DNA of 64,000 nt from contig CM035358.1 in NCBI GenBank assembly GCA_020137815.1, positions 4,795,614-4,859,613 on the forward strand, in the 5' to 3' direction. Positions 37,497 through 49,810 of the stretch are shown piece by piece (within the stretch, counting starts at the first letter, position 1; each line of letters starts with the position of its first letter). Both the position numbers and the translations under genes were made by a program. The notes under the pieces are model-generated. The model did not search any database, was not told where the DNA came from, and saw nothing but the letters and a program-made list of their open reading frames with translations. Source of the stretch: Hormiphora californensis (Eukaryota > Ctenophora > Tentaculata > Cydippida > Pleurobrachiidae).

Positions 37497-38350
37497 TCAT
37501 TCTTGGCTTGTGAAGAATCTGTTAAGATTTATCACACGGCAATTGTCCCTGACAGCTGAAAACCTCCTTGGCTCTGAGAATCTCAAAAATACTCCCTTCT
37601 TACTTTTCTCCAAAAGTTCCTCCCTTCTCGTCTCCTCCTCCATCGCCTCCCTATCCCGGCGTGTTTGATATGGTGTCAGTGGTTTACCTGGGGAACACAG
37701 ATATTGCTTTGTAATCTCGGATAGAAACAATCCTTGTGTTTCAGTAGTACCTGGTCCGTGGTAGTAGGGTTTTACGACCTGCTCATGCCGGCCTCGCTCC
37801 ATGAACAGCAAACACTTGTTCAGACGATCAGTTAGATGCTCATCAGTACGTTCTACATTCCGTACTTTCACTTCCATCGTTGCCTGGCAACACACATAAT
37901 TCAGTGGTAATTTGATATGCCCATATTTGGTGTTGTTGATCACGTGATATGGCCATATTTGGTGTTGTTGAAAATATTTAGTGTGAAACCTACCTGAAAA
38001 TGGTGGGATAGTTTGTTGTTTCGATCTGTGTCCCTATTGATCAACTTTTGGTTATGCTTTAAGCTCTCGCTTAGCAGTACGTTATTCCTCAGGGCTTGCT
38101 GTAACGATGGAGGTTTGTTTTAGAGTTCCAGTAATTTTGATTCATGACAAGATTGAAGATTCAATCCCTAGTCCCTTACACCTCATTGGCCTTCGCTTGT
38201 TGTTAAGCCATTATAATATGGAGATAAACATCTTCTTACATGAAAGGAGTACAGTTTCGCTTTTCGTTTCCGTTTCTCGTTTAGCAATCTCAACTTATCC
38301 TTCTGATCCACCTGCTGTTTCTGATCAGCAGGAGCAGCCCCCTTCTTCAT
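37497..38350 (-). CDS. Small coiled-coil protein, unrecognised
   Basis: Three minus-strand exons in phase: 38350-38240, 38098-37994 and 37883-37497, 200 residues. The start is the ATG of MKKGAAPADQ, with no in-frame alternative upstream in that exon. The protein is very hydrophilic and probably helical almost throughout, with heptad-like stretches QALRNNVLLSESLKHNQK and EEETRREELLEKSKKG, so a coiled coil is likely. There are no membrane segments. Two possible donors lie inside the last exon (CCAGGTACTA, CCAGGTAAAC), but the open frame continues sensibly to the TGA. I do not recognise the family. A cytoskeletal or ciliary role would be typical for such proteins, but nothing here proves it. It lies head-to-tail with the next gene, 481 bp apart. 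Confidence 0.75.
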
Positions 38351-38818
38351 ATTCCAACCAATTATTTTTGGACAAACTCAAACTCAGCGATATGTGTGGT
38401 TTTGAAGAAAGTACTGGTAAAAGAAGATGAGACTCTACATAGTCATCAAAAAACGACAAACAGAGATAAATATCCCGGAATAAAGATTCTGCTCTCACAC
38501 AAAAACAATATGTACGAGTATAACGTTCTAAAAAGCTGTACAGTTAGAGATGAAATGAGTGGGCTTCTCACAATGTGATCACGTGACCTACATCACGTGA
38601 CCAGCGTCAAAGCTCTCGCAGAAATGGCATGCAAGCTCTGTGCATCCTATAGAGAGAGGGATCTGTATGTTGCAAAGTTATTAAACTCTTTTAAACAGAT
38701 CACGGGTTCCATTAAGAGAGACTGTCCTACTGCGTGCAGACACAACAATTCCTTACAAAGAGAACACTGAGCTATTCATTTACAAACTGTTCAAACTAAT
38801 TTTGTCCCCAAAACATAA

Positions 38819-38824
38819 TTTATT
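38819..38824 (-). promoter_or_regulatory. Polyadenylation signal AATAAA (acidic lipidated protein)
   Basis: AATAAA begins only 7 bases after the TGA stop, which implies a very short 3' UTR. Confidence 0.65.
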
Positions 38825-38831
38825 GTCATTT

Positions 38832-40323
38832 TCATTCCTCGTCATCCCCTTCCTCTTCCTCTTCTTCCTCCTCCTCAGCCTCTTCTTCGGCCTCTTCTTC
38901 CTCAGCTTCTTCCTCTTCAGCCTCTTCCTCTGCTTCGGCTTCCGGCTCTGCTTCTTCTTCCGCTTCGGCCTCAGCTTCCGGTTCAGCCTCAGCTTCTCCT
39001 TCGGCGCCTTCCTCGGCGGCAGCTTCCTCGCCCTCTGCAGCGGCCTCTCCTTCGGCGGCGGCTTCCTCACCTTCGGCGGCAGCTTCTCCTTCAGCGGCGG
39101 CTTCCTCGCCTTCTGCAGCGGCCTCTCCTTCTGCTGGCGTTTCACCCTCAGCGGGGGTTTCACCCTCAGCCGGCGTTTCACCCTCAGCGGGGGTCTCACC
39201 ATCTACTGGTGCTGCTTCCCCTTCAGCTGGCTCAACAGGAGGTGCATCAGGTTCTCCATCAACAGGAGCTGCCTGCTGTATAATGGTCGTCTGGTTGATA
39301 ATCGTGGTCTCGTTGTTAGTTATTATCACCGCATCCGGGTCATCACTATGGCAATCCTCCCAACTGGAAACCGAGAACTCGATACTGATAGAGATACCGT
39401 CAGAGTTGTGGGACCTCCTCCTCTTCTTCTTTTTTACCTGGAAAGGGAGAATAGGGGTTACCATGGAGATAAAACCTTAGGTGACCTAGACTCTCCAAAT
39501 TTATTGGTTTCACAGTTTTAACTTTTAGCCTTTCGCCGGTGAAGGTTACTGTAACTGCCCGTAATATTATGCTGTGAACCTCGACAGTCGACATAACAGC
39601 CGATTCCTCCAGTCACCTAATTTCTACAAAATTTTATCGCTGAGTCCATAACTACGGACTCAAAGACTACTCCATCACTAAGGAGTCCAGGACTACTACG
39701 GAGTCCAATATACTACTCTATGGTTACCCTTTTTTGTTTTCTAGGTCTCTCCATCGCATAAGGATCATCACTGTCACAATCTTCCCAACTGGATACTGAA
39801 TACTCCATACTGATCGAGATCCCATCGGAGTTCTTACACCTCCCCTTCTTCTTCTTTTTAACCTGGCATTTTACACACGGGGAGGTCATATGCAGCAGCT
39901 CTGGTACTATCATCAGCGAGATGCGAATTGAAATGTTTCATCATCCGATGGTAGCAACTTCCAGTGGCTGTAGTTTATAGTAGTAATCCGTCATTCAGAT
40001 TTTTCAGCGTTGATTATATTCAGCATCCAGTAGGGGATTGGATTGTGAAGCAACAATCCTCATGCGTTTAATGAAAAAGGACGTGACTATGCTATTTTAT
40101 GTTTAGCCCTTTAGGGTATAGTAATTTCAACTCCAATAAAGCCGTACGCCCGCGTATTAATCAAGTTCACTAGCAAGTGGATTCTAGTACAATCATAATG
40201 TCAATCGCGGCTTACCTTCTTCTGTTTCTTTGGTTTACAGGGGGCCGGTTCATGGTAATCTCCCTGGACACCTGGGTGCCCGTGGTGGACCTGAGCGTGG
40301 GGGTCTGAACTGCAGTTACCCAT
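38832..40323 (-). CDS. N-terminally acylated, acidic Glu/Ala-repeat protein with duplicated exon
   Basis: Exons 40323-40216, 39862-39728 and 39437-38832 (minus strand) give 281 residues, all phase 0. The N-terminus MGNCSS fits N-myristoylation (Gly2, Ser6) plus palmitoylation (Cys4), so the protein is probably attached to the inner membrane face. Exons 2 and 3 both begin VKKKK and then carry the same module: NSDGISISMEYSVSSWEDC in exon 2 and NSDGISISIEFSVSSWEDC in exon 3, each followed by x-SDDPxA. This is a clear tandem exon duplication. Exon 3 continues with TTIINQTTIIQQAAP, then TPAEGE and AAAEGEE repeats, and a long Glu/Ala tail ending EEGDDEE. Basic clusters followed by an acidic tail recall effector-type acylated proteins (MARCKS-like in layout only, not in sequence). 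The open frame on the opposite strand is a shadow. The function is unknown to me. Confidence 0.8.
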
Positions 40324-40990
40324 CACTTATCAATGCTGCTGGGTGTTCCTTCTTTTTGTGTGTTTTACTGGTTGGATCGTAGTTGTAGAAGTGGCCAATT
40401 CTTGTCTTACTCTAACATTATGTGATCCTAGAAAGAAATGATACTGGTGAATACGGTAAAAGAGTACTTCAAAGTTAGGTTAGAGACATGCATTGAAAAA
40501 CCAAGAAGCAAGAAAGGCACAATAAAATGTTTCTTGTCAAGCACCAAGAAAATAAAGAAGAATTAAAGCGACAGAATGAAGCACATATTATTCGTGGGAA
40601 AGGCACTACACAGATCACAGATGTCAGATATTTCTCACTGTTTCACTCCCTCCTCTGCATCTTTTTTTGCACGTACGAAGCTTGGAAGAGAGGGAGAGAG
40701 AGAGGGAGAGAAGGACTCCCTTAGGGAGGGAGGTGCCTGGAAGGGGTCATTTATGAGCTACGTTCAACTTATGCATGAGAGAGAGGGAACATGAAGAGAG
40801 TTGAACTGACACACTACAAGCTAAGTTGTACAAGTATATAAGGGGGGAAGGTGTAGCGTGTAGTAGTTAGCAAGTGCTTGTGCTTTCCCTTCTCTTTTTA
40901 GTTGTTACATGCAGAGACGAGAGAAAATCAAACGAAGCTCAAATGGAAAGCTGCGTGTTGAAACAAAGGAATGCCAGAAAGCAGAACAGT

Positions 40991-41086
<96 letters not shown>

Positions 41087-41684
41087 CCTCCCAGAAGTGT
41101 CAATGAAGTACTTCACCAAATGCGCATATAATATTCTGACTATCCAGGAGTAGTGCTAATGCATTATAGAACACACATGTACGTGTGGGTTTTAGAGTAG
41201 CCAATAATAATGGATAAATACGGAAAATTATCCCAAACAAGAGTTGCCTCACCAAACAAGAGGAAATTGCGAGAGAATTGCGAGAGCTGTTAAGTATCCG
41301 TGTTGTAAGAGCTGGTGAAGTGCGAAAATAAATGGTGAGAGTACAAGAGAATTATAACAAGAAAATAAAAGATGACTGTGAGTTTCTCAAAGTCATTGAT
41401 TAAAAAACCTGATGACGTGCGAGCGAAGGAATAGAAACTAAAAAAAGATTTATCTGGTTTAATGCTATCATTTTGTATCCTTTTCTCTCCTTCCCTCGAA
41501 CTAGCTCAGAGTTACCATGACAACGGACAAACATAATACTACAAAATGGACTGTTATAATGGACGCATCGCCATAGCAACGCACTCCGAAGACAGTGAAA
41601 TGATATACCCCAAGTCGTTTCCCTTCCCAGCTACCTCCACAGATGGAATTAAGAGCTAGCATGGGTGACGTGAAGGAGATTGTG
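40324..41684. other. Intergenic, no gene seen
   Basis: Promoter side of the acylated protein gene. It contains a CT microsatellite at 40990-41091 and otherwise unremarkable AT-rich sequence. Confidence 0.55.
40990..41091. repeat. (CT)n microsatellite
   Basis: CT runs with CCTC interruptions. Confidence 0.92.
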
Positions 41685-41742
41685 AGAGAGAGATAGAGGG
41701 AGGGATAGAGAGAGAGATAGAGAGTCAGAGAGAGGGAGGGAT

Positions 41743-41799
<57 letters not shown>

Positions 41800-41853
41800 T
41801 ATAGAGAGATATAGAGAGTGAGAGAGAGGGAGGGATAGAGAGAGAAAGAGAAG

Positions 41854-41928
<75 letters not shown>
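41685..41928. repeat. (GA)n microsatellite, 5' side of the retrotransposon
   Basis: GA and GAGAGGGAGGGATA repeats of about 240 bp, ending in G7 where the retrotransposon sequence begins. It has the same strand composition as the GA run at the element's other end. Confidence 0.92.
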
Positions 41929-42294
41929 AGTTGGTCCACCTGCCACCACCTCCAATCGGTTTCCCCCGGGCAACGGGGTCACACGGAGTACCTTTTTCCC
42001 CATCCCCTTTTCCCCCTGTTCGATTTCCAGGTCCGTGTGGCCGCGGCTGAGCGTGGCTGTGTATTATAAATACGGAAAAAAATCAAAAAAGACAAAACCC
42101 AAAAACATCTTCTTGGCTAGGTGGCCCACAGTGTAACGACGCCAACTATTACGTTCCTACCCCGCCTTCTCCGGCTCAGGGTTACCAGTGGAACAGGCAT
42201 CTTCCAGCCAACTGTGGACCCCCAATGCCCCTTTATCTACTAACCCACTAACCAATCCTGTTTTTTTCCTACTAACCCCCTAACCAGATTCATT

Positions 42295-42870
42295 AGTAGA
42301 GCCCCGCTCCGGGGAGGATAGACTATCCCGGTCCAGAGAAGATTGATTACCCAGTTCCAGAGAGGAAAGATAGCCCCGTTCCGGAGAGGATAGTTTACCC
42401 CCCCCCCCCCCCCCCCCCCCAAGAGGATAGTTTACCCTGTTCCTGAGAGAATAGTTTACCCCGTCCCTGAGAGGATAGATTTAGCCCCGTTCCAGAGAGG
42501 ATCGATTACCCAGTTCCAGAGAGGAAAGATAGCCCCGTTCCGGAGAGGATAGTTTGCCCGTTCCTGAGAGGATAGTTTACCCCCCCCCCCCCCAAGAGGA
42601 TAGTTTACCCTGTCCCTGAGAGAATAGTTTACCCCGGCCCTGAGAGGATAGATTTAGCCCCGTTCCAGAGAGGATCGATTACCCAGTTCCAGAGAGGAAA
42701 GTTTGCCCCGTTCCGGAGAGGATAGTTTGCCCCGTTCCTGAGAGGATAGTTTTACCCCCCCCCCCCCTCAAGAGGATAGTTTACCCTGTTCCTGAGAGGA
42801 TAGTTTAACCCGGCCCTGAGAGGATAGATAACCCCGTCCCTGAGATGATAGTTTACCCGTCCCGGAGCTT
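42295..42870. repeat. Tandem repeats in retrotransposon 5' region
   Basis: GAGAGGATAGTTTACCCCGT and related units with TTCC(A/T/G)GAGAGGAT recur about twenty times, with C homopolymers of up to about 22 bases. Repeated 5' UTR monomers occur in several non-LTR families. Confidence 0.88.
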
Positions 42871-43111
42871 TACACCATATTAATAATACACACCCGAACG
42901 CTGAAAGTGTCGGTTCGTGCTGAAAAGCTGAAAGGATGGACGGGCAAACCATCTACTAACGGACCAAATGTGGCGGTGGGATTCCGTTACCGCTGTGCAC
43001 CGGTGGCAGTGTTAAGACCCCCAAACCCGGCTCTTCTTCTAACAAACCGATGACTATGTATACACAGTGATTGGTTTGAAACTCACCCCCAAACTTACTC
43101 ATCTTTTCGAC

Positions 43112-46100
43112 ATGAGTACTAACACCCGTAAACCAAGGAAGGTCTGGTCTAAGCAAGAGAACCTAGACTTGGTGTACTGCTACTACAGCAGCAACCCAGG
43201 CACATCCGGATCCTGGAAGAGGCTCGAACGCCTATGGGAAGACAAGGGACACGACCCATTAACAGGTGCCAAACTCTCAAGCCAGTTCAGATCAATAGAG
43301 AAATCTGGACACATGGTAACACCGCAGGAGATGGCTGATCAGCGAATGCTAGCAGGGCTAGCAGCATCTGGCCTAAATATACTCCCGGAAGTGGACCTCA
43401 CGGTGAATGATAACACTGCGGGTCCGAGTACCTCGGCCAATGGGGACACCGACACCCCACCCCCACCACCACCCCCAACTAGAGCGCCACGAACGAAATG
43501 GACCACTGAAATGAACATTACGCTCGTGTTCATCCACTCGTACTCACAACCGGACAAAAGAGGAGTATGGACCCGAGTGGAGGAAAGGTGGTCAAAGACA
43601 ACCTACCCTTCGAAGACTGATGACCAGCTTAGATCCCAACTGAGATCTATAACTCAGTCGGGACTCCTTTCACCACAGAAGCTGATGGAAATCAGAACAG
43701 CGGCCATAGCCGACCGTGAAGAAACTGAATCGGCACGACAGGCTGTGCTAGAAGACAACCCACCCCAGAAGCCATGGAACCCCCACAAACCCAGTGGAAG
43801 AGGAAGGGCCATCACCGAACCCGGAAATCAGGGAGCAGTTCAAGAAACTACTCGAGGAAACCAAGCTCCATCAAAGTCACTGACCTGAGACAGGTCCCCT
43901 GGGGGAAACTACGAGTGGCAATTGACCGACTCAGCCCGGTAATCAAGTCCTTTGAAACCCCAGACCTACCACGTTGAACACACTACTGATGGCTGTAGCC
44001 CACGTGGTCCGAGAACAAATGGGCATTGAGGCACCTAGTGAAACTACCAGTAACTCCCCCCAGAAAGAACAAGCAACCGATGTGGCTGCGACGACTTGAA
44101 GAAAGTGTCGCCAAACTTCGCTCAGACCTCTCCAGGCTGACCGAAATGAGCAGAGGAGCACCCAGAAGTTCCAAACTATAGATACTATCTATAGAAGATA
44201 CCCACTCCTGCCCAAGAAAGGCTACAAGCAAGTAATAGAGGAGGTCAAACAGAGATTGCTAGCGAAGGCCGGAAAGATAAGACGATACAAGAAGAAGCAG
44301 CAGACCTTCGCTGACAATAACCTGTTTCAGAACAACCAGCGCAACTTCTACAGAAAGTTGGAGAAACGAGGAACAGACCCCATACCGCACGAATCTACAC
44401 CAGAGGACCAGACGAGGACACTTAACTTCTGGAAAGACATATGGGAGAATGACGTCGGCCACAACACTGAAGCGGAGTGGTTGGATGAAATCCAAGAGAA
44501 CTTTGAGACGGTCAACCAGCAAGAGGAATTCCAGATCACCACAGAAAGAGTGTCTGCCCGTGTGAAGGGAATGACCAACTGGTCGTCCCCAGGTATAGAT
44601 GGCCTGCATGCCTTCTGGATCAAGCACACAACTTGTCTCCATGGACGGATAGCTGAGCTGCTTAGTGAAAGTCTTACTACAGGCCAGGTCCCAGGATGGA
44701 TGACTGAAGGCAGAACATACCTGCTGCTAAAAGACCCCAAGAAAGGAATGAGCGATCCGGGGAACTTCAGACCCATTACCTGCCTCCCAAACCTCTGGAA
44801 GTTATACACAGGAATGCTGTCAGAAGAGATATACCTACACCTCGACGTAAACGGACTCTTCCCTGAAGAGCAAAAGGGTTGCCGCAAGAAGAGCAGGGGA
44901 TGTAAAGAACAGTTAGCAATTGACAAACTTATCCTACGTCATTGCAAACGTACAAAGTCTTCTCTGTATATGTCCTACATCGACTACCAGAAGGCATATG
45001 ACTCGATTCCACACTCCTGGATCCTGAAGTCAATGGAGATGTGCAAGATAAACCCTCAGATAATCCGACTATTCGAATCATCGTTCCAACAGTGTGTTGT
45101 TAATATAGTCCAATCTGGCTCAGCCTTAGGCCAAATACACATCAAGAGAGGCCTCTTCCAAGGAGACGCCGTCTCCCCGATTCACTTTATTATCGGTCTG
45201 ATCCCCTTGTCCATGCTCCTAACTAACCAAGGAAGAGGCTACACCATATCTAAACCCAGAAGCTCTAGATACCGATATTAGTATTAACCACCGCCTATAC
45301 ATGGACGACCTTAAGCTGTATGCCAGCTCGAAAGAGGACCTTCAACAGCTCTTGGCAGTCACCGAGAAGTTTAGCACTGACATCAACATGTCCTTTGGTC
45401 TATCCAAATGCGGAGCCCTAGACATAGTGGATGGAGTCAGAAGTCGGATGCAGGGAATAAGCCTACCAAGTGGAGACAGAATACCCGAGGTGGAAGATGG
45501 AGGCTATAAGTACCTCGGCATCCTGGAGGTTGACCGCATTCTACATCAAGAAATGAAAGCTAAGGTCAAAATAGAATACACTCGAAGAGTCAAGAAACTG
45601 TTGTCCTCGAGGCCTGCAAGGCAAGAACCTCATCACTGCAATCAACACATGGGCAATACCTGTGATACGTTACGGTGCCGGAATACTGGACTGGTCCACT
45701 TCCGAAGCCAGTGGACTAGATATGATTACTAGGAAGATCCTGAGAAGAGGAGTCATCAAGAACAACAGTGACGTTGACCGACTGTATGTCAGCAGGAAAC
45801 TGGGAGGAAGGGGGCCTCCAGCGGATTGAAGATGTCATTGCAAAGGAAGAGACAGGACTCGTGACATTCTTCAACAATTCTACGGACCCCAGGATACGTG
45901 CCCTCCACACGGCGATGCAGACTGAGGATATGCTAACTGGACCTCCAGAAGACGCAGAAGCCCTGAAGGAAAGATTAGAGGCGGAACTTGTAGAGAAATG
46001 GAAGAGCAAAGTGCTACATGGAAGATTCCTGAAGCAACTGGAAGAAGGGGGATGCGACCCTGATTCGACCTGGGCCTGGCTCAACAAAGAGAGCCTCAGC

Positions 46101-46769
46101 AGATATACCGAAGCCGATGTATTTGCTGCCCAGGATCAAGCCATTCGCACGAACTGGATAAAAGCTGCCATAGAGAAAGAGCAAGGAGTGACTGAGAAGT
46201 GCCGTATCTGTAACGAACACAACGAGTCGGTGGAACACATCCTAAACGGATGCACGAAACTCGCCAACGGAGACTATAAGCACAGACACGATCGAGTAGC
46301 TGCCGCCCTACACTGGGGAATGTGCAAGGACTACGGATTTCCTGCTGAATCAAAGTGGTGGAGCCACTATGCAGAAAAAGTGCTTGAGAATGAGAACTAC
46401 AAGATACTCTGGGATTTCCACATACAGACGGACAACCCCATCCAGGCATGTAAACCTGACTTGGTCCTTCTAGACAAACTAAAGAAGGAAGCGCTACTGA
46501 TCGACGTCGCTGTACCAAAAGACAGGTCAGTCTCGGACAGGGAGATGGAGAAGATCGAGAAGTACCAAGAACTTCGGAGGGAGCTCACACGAATTTGGGA
46601 ACTTAAAAAGGCCACGATCATCCCTATCGTGATCGGAGCCCTTGGCGGAGTCAGCCCCCGACTGGAGAAGTACCTGACTGCCATAACCCGCCAAATCTAC
46701 CCCTCCCAGCTCCAAAAGTCAGTCCTGTTCAACTCGATGAACACGCTCCGGAAAGTTCTCGACATGTAA
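43112..46769 (+). pseudogene. Retrotransposon polyprotein: Myb-like, RT, CCHC, RLE (frameshifted)
   Basis: The first segment has two Myb/SANT-like repeats (KVWSKQENLDLVYCYY and TKWTTEMNITLVFIHSY, each with a later Trp) that would bind DNA. The frame is then broken near 43780-43980, with a stop near 43975 and another near 44180. The main RT block is 44256-45281: SSPGIDGLHAFWIK, NFRPITCLPNLWKL, motif A YIDYQKAYDSIPHSW and motif B LFQGDAVSP. After a break, motif C YMDDLKLYA (45301) and GYKYLGIL follow, then another break at about 45615-45768 (AINTWAIPVIRYGAGILDW in a third frame). The last block, 45768-46769, has CRICNEHNESVEHILNGC (CX2CX8HX4C) and the endonuclease motif KPDLVLLDKLKKEALLIDV (PD-X14-D). 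At least six frame breaks mean this copy is inactive. Confidence 0.88.
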
Positions 46770-47178
46770 TATACCTCCTGAGCTGTCTCCCCCTGTAATT
46801 GTAATTAATTTATTTATATTTATACCTTTCTACCCGTTCCTGCTTGCCACTAGGTTTCCCTAGATTTAGACGGTTTGCTTCTTCTGTTCCTGATAAGTTG
46901 ACCCTTCTTAGACTCCGTTCCAGATGGTTGGGCTTCTTTCCAGATAGTTTAGGAGGTCTTTTGCTCCGTCACCATGAGCTTTAATTCCCCTTTATATATT
47001 TTCTCCTACTTTAACCCATATGTACATTGTTCAACCTACCCTTATGTACATTGTTCTACCTACCTTTACTCCGCAGGCCCTCCGGGCCCTCAGATCCAAC
47101 AGGATCCGGGCTCGGGGGATTTAACCCTGTTTCCACATGGGACCTTACGGCCCCATGTGGGAGTGGTGCGTGTTGTGG

Positions 47179-47235
<57 letters not shown>
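47179..47235. repeat. (GA)n microsatellite, 3' side of the retrotransposon
   Basis: Starts directly after GTGTTGTGGACC, the apparent 3' end of the element. Confidence 0.93.
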
Positions 47236-47238
<3 letters not shown>

Positions 47239-47363
47239 AAAGAGAGAGTGGGTATGATAAAGTGGCTATTACAAGCAAAGACCAGTGAAATAAGGATGCA
47301 TAACGGGAGGATAATGGTACATGGTAAAGGAGCGCCAAGGAGTCGTAACTATCCGTAACTTAA

Positions 47364-48666
47364 GGGTACACCTGGCGTTTTTCATCATCGAGTGCCCAAC
47401 CAAATGACTTCACCAGGGTTTAGGCCATACAAAATGGACCTCAAATATGCAATTTTAGCCCTAAAGTCGAATTCATATTTTTGCTACAGCCTATTTTCAA
47501 AGTGGCGTTTTTTCAATTTTTGTTGAAATTTTTAACCTCAGGACCACTTTTTTTGAGATAGAAACATTAAATTCTTGGAATTTGAAGAGAATATAAAGGT
47601 GAATAAGCCCAAAGAAGGATTTTTGAAATGGAGCTTATTTCTGGCCATGAGAACGGTTTACTTTTTTGCTTCTTTGACACGCTGGCTGAGAATGTTCCCA
47701 TGCTTCATTAGAGATGAAAATCTGGAAATAGTTGCTCAAAACGATTATCTATGTGGCCCAAAAATTTTGGAACTTTCCCGCCAAAGATGTGGTGTACAGA
47801 GCTTTTTTTGTGAAACCTGTCTTTTTGAAAAAGAGAGAAATTCCCTGTATCTCAAAAACGGATGATCGTAGAGACCTGGGACCAAGCTTAATCGATTCAG
47901 AAGGTCCGATTTTGGGGGGGTCTTCTGAGAGACATTTTGCTCCTACTCCAACCGTTTTTGCTGTAATTGCGAAAAAGGTATCAGCAAGTAAGGGGGAAAT
48001 CAGCCCGAAGCAGGCTACTGGAATAGAGTTGTTTCCCCTTTTCATAGAATTAGTTTTTTGCAATTACAGCAAAATCGGTTGGAGTAGGAGCAAAATGTCT
48101 CTCAGAAGACCCCCCCAAAATCGGACCTTCTGAATCGATTAAGCTTGGTCCCAGGTCTCTATGATCATCCGTTTTTGAGATACAGGGAATTTCCCTCTTT
48201 TTCAAAAAGACAGGTTTCACAAAAAAAGCTCTGTACACCACATCTTTGGCGGGAAAGTTCCAAAATTTTTGGGCCACATAGATAATCGTTTTGAGCAACT
48301 ATTTCCAGATTTTCATCTCTAATGAAGCATGGGAACATTCTCAGCCAGCGTGTCAAAGAAGCAAAAAAGTAAACCGTTCTCATGGCCAGAAATAAGCTCC
48401 ATTTCAAAAATCCTTCTTTGGGCTTATTCACCTTTATATTCTCTTCAAATTCCAAGAATTTAATGTTTCTATCTCAAAAAAAGTGGTCCTGAGGTTAAAA
48501 ATTTCAACAAAAATTGAAAAAACGCCACTTTGAAAATAGGCTGTAGCAAAAATATGAATTCGACTTTAGGGCTAAAATTGCATATTTGAGGTCCATTTTG
48601 TATGGCCTAAACCCTGGTGAAGTCATTTGGTTGGGCACTCGATGATGAAAAACGCCAGGTGTACCC
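47364..48666. mobile_element. 1.3-kb palindromic element with TTAA target sites
   Basis: Two inverted arms of 613 bp each (47364-47976 and 48054-48666) are nearly identical and separated by a 77-bp spacer. The ends are GGGTACACCTGGCG...CGCCAGGTGTACCC, flanked by TTAA (47360-47363 and 48667-48670), the target duplication used by piggyBac-type elements. Each arm holds the same 96-codon open frame (starting MEFEENIKVNKPKEGFLKW), once on each strand. It has no known domain. No transposase is present, so it would depend on one elsewhere. A transcript would fold into a 600-bp hairpin. Confidence 0.85.
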
Positions 48667-48679
48667 TTAAAGTATAATG

Positions 48680-48689
48680 GGTCTCTCTC

Positions 48690-48743
<54 letters not shown>
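48680..48743. repeat. (CT)n microsatellite
   Basis: CT run beginning 10 bp from the TTAA of the palindromic element. Confidence 0.93.
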
Positions 48744-48747
<4 letters not shown>

Positions 48748-49796
48748 TGGCAAGTGCAGTGTCTATACTCGTAATGTCGGTAATTGTAAGTGACCACGTT
48801 GCTATGGCAACCGGTAGAGTAACAATACAACAAGTAACGACACTTTGAAAATGTGCTGCAGCTGCCGTTGATGGGAAAGCTAGATTAAAGTTGGGATATT
48901 ATGATTAAATGGAAAATTGAAATCACAAACTTTATTTTTTCATAGTTCATTTTATGTTTATATCTCAATCGATTATAATCGGAATGAGGCAAAGGGTGCT
49001 CCGAGAATCGACCCAATCGATCAGTGATGTAGAACAAATCGCAGCTGATGCCTTGTAATGTCTTAGAACCATCCCTCCCTCTTGCCTCTCTCTGTACCAC
49101 TCTTTCTCCCCCCTCTCTCTCTATCTCTCTCTATCTATCTATCTCTATCCCCCTCTCTCCCTCCCATCTCTCTGTACTATAGTAATGAGTGCCAGGTGTC
49201 CGTGTACAGGTTGCTATGGTGACCCACGGCCAAAACAAGTCCCCCTGTGTGGGAGAGAGGGAGAGAGAGAAAGCGGAGCTGGGCATGTAGACAGGGAGAA
49301 ATGGTTAGATAGACGTACCGATGTTTATAAGCCGGGGCTTTTTTGTCGGAAAAATCTCAAAATAGAAGAAAATGAAGAGTAAAGTGACGCATGCAAAACA
49401 AAAAGTCGAAAACAAGCAAGCAGAATACTTTTAAAATGCAGTCTAAATTGCAAAAGAAGAAGAAGATAGAAAAGATATACTAAGAGGCAAGAACATTTCA
49501 AACCCTCTCACGAACAACTAAAAAAGAAATCACACAACACAAGGGCCGAGTGAAAGAAAGACCAGGACAGGAAAGTTTTTTGAGGGTGCAGATCAGGCCG
49601 CAGGTTCAAAGAGCTAAAAACACGAACACAGCAAAGGACATTTTCCGGCCTTGAGCTTTAGTCAACGTGTAACGACCGCTCTCCTGTACTCTCTCCCTCT
49701 ATCTTCCCTCTCTCTCTCTCTCTCTCTCTCCCTCTCTATCCCTCTCTCTATCCCTCTCTCTATCCCTCTCTCTCTCTTTCTTGCTTTGTCCGCCGT

Positions 49797-49810
49797 GTTG
49801 CCATGGTAAC
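49797..49810. promoter_or_regulatory. X-box-like palindrome upstream of KRI1
   Basis: GTTGCCATGGTAAC, a close match to the RFX factor X-box, 425 bp before the KRI1 start codon. The same palindrome is frequent throughout the window, so a regulatory role is uncertain. Confidence 0.4.

Larger units (their letters stand above)
41929..47178 (+). mobile_element. Non-LTR retrotransposon with restriction-like endonuclease, inserted in (GA)n
   Basis: A full-length-looking but decayed element of about 5.2 kb. Order: 5' UTR with a tandem repeat (42295-42870), a coding region (43112-46769) and a 3' UTR of about 400 bp with a hairpin (CCACATGGG ... CCCATGTGGG, 47121-47160). The single RT with a C-terminal CCHC knuckle and PD-D endonuclease places it in the R2/R4/NeSL/Hero-like group, not the APE group. 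(GA)n borders it on both sides on the same strand, which suggests the target was a GA microsatellite. Boundaries are taken from the ends of the GA runs. Confidence 0.8.

Noticed and set aside
38802-39521. 239-codon plus-strand frame rich in Phe, Leu and Ser
   Set aside because: It is the antisense shadow of the Glu/Ala-rich exon. The minus-strand gene has splice sites, a start with an acylation motif and a poly(A) signal.
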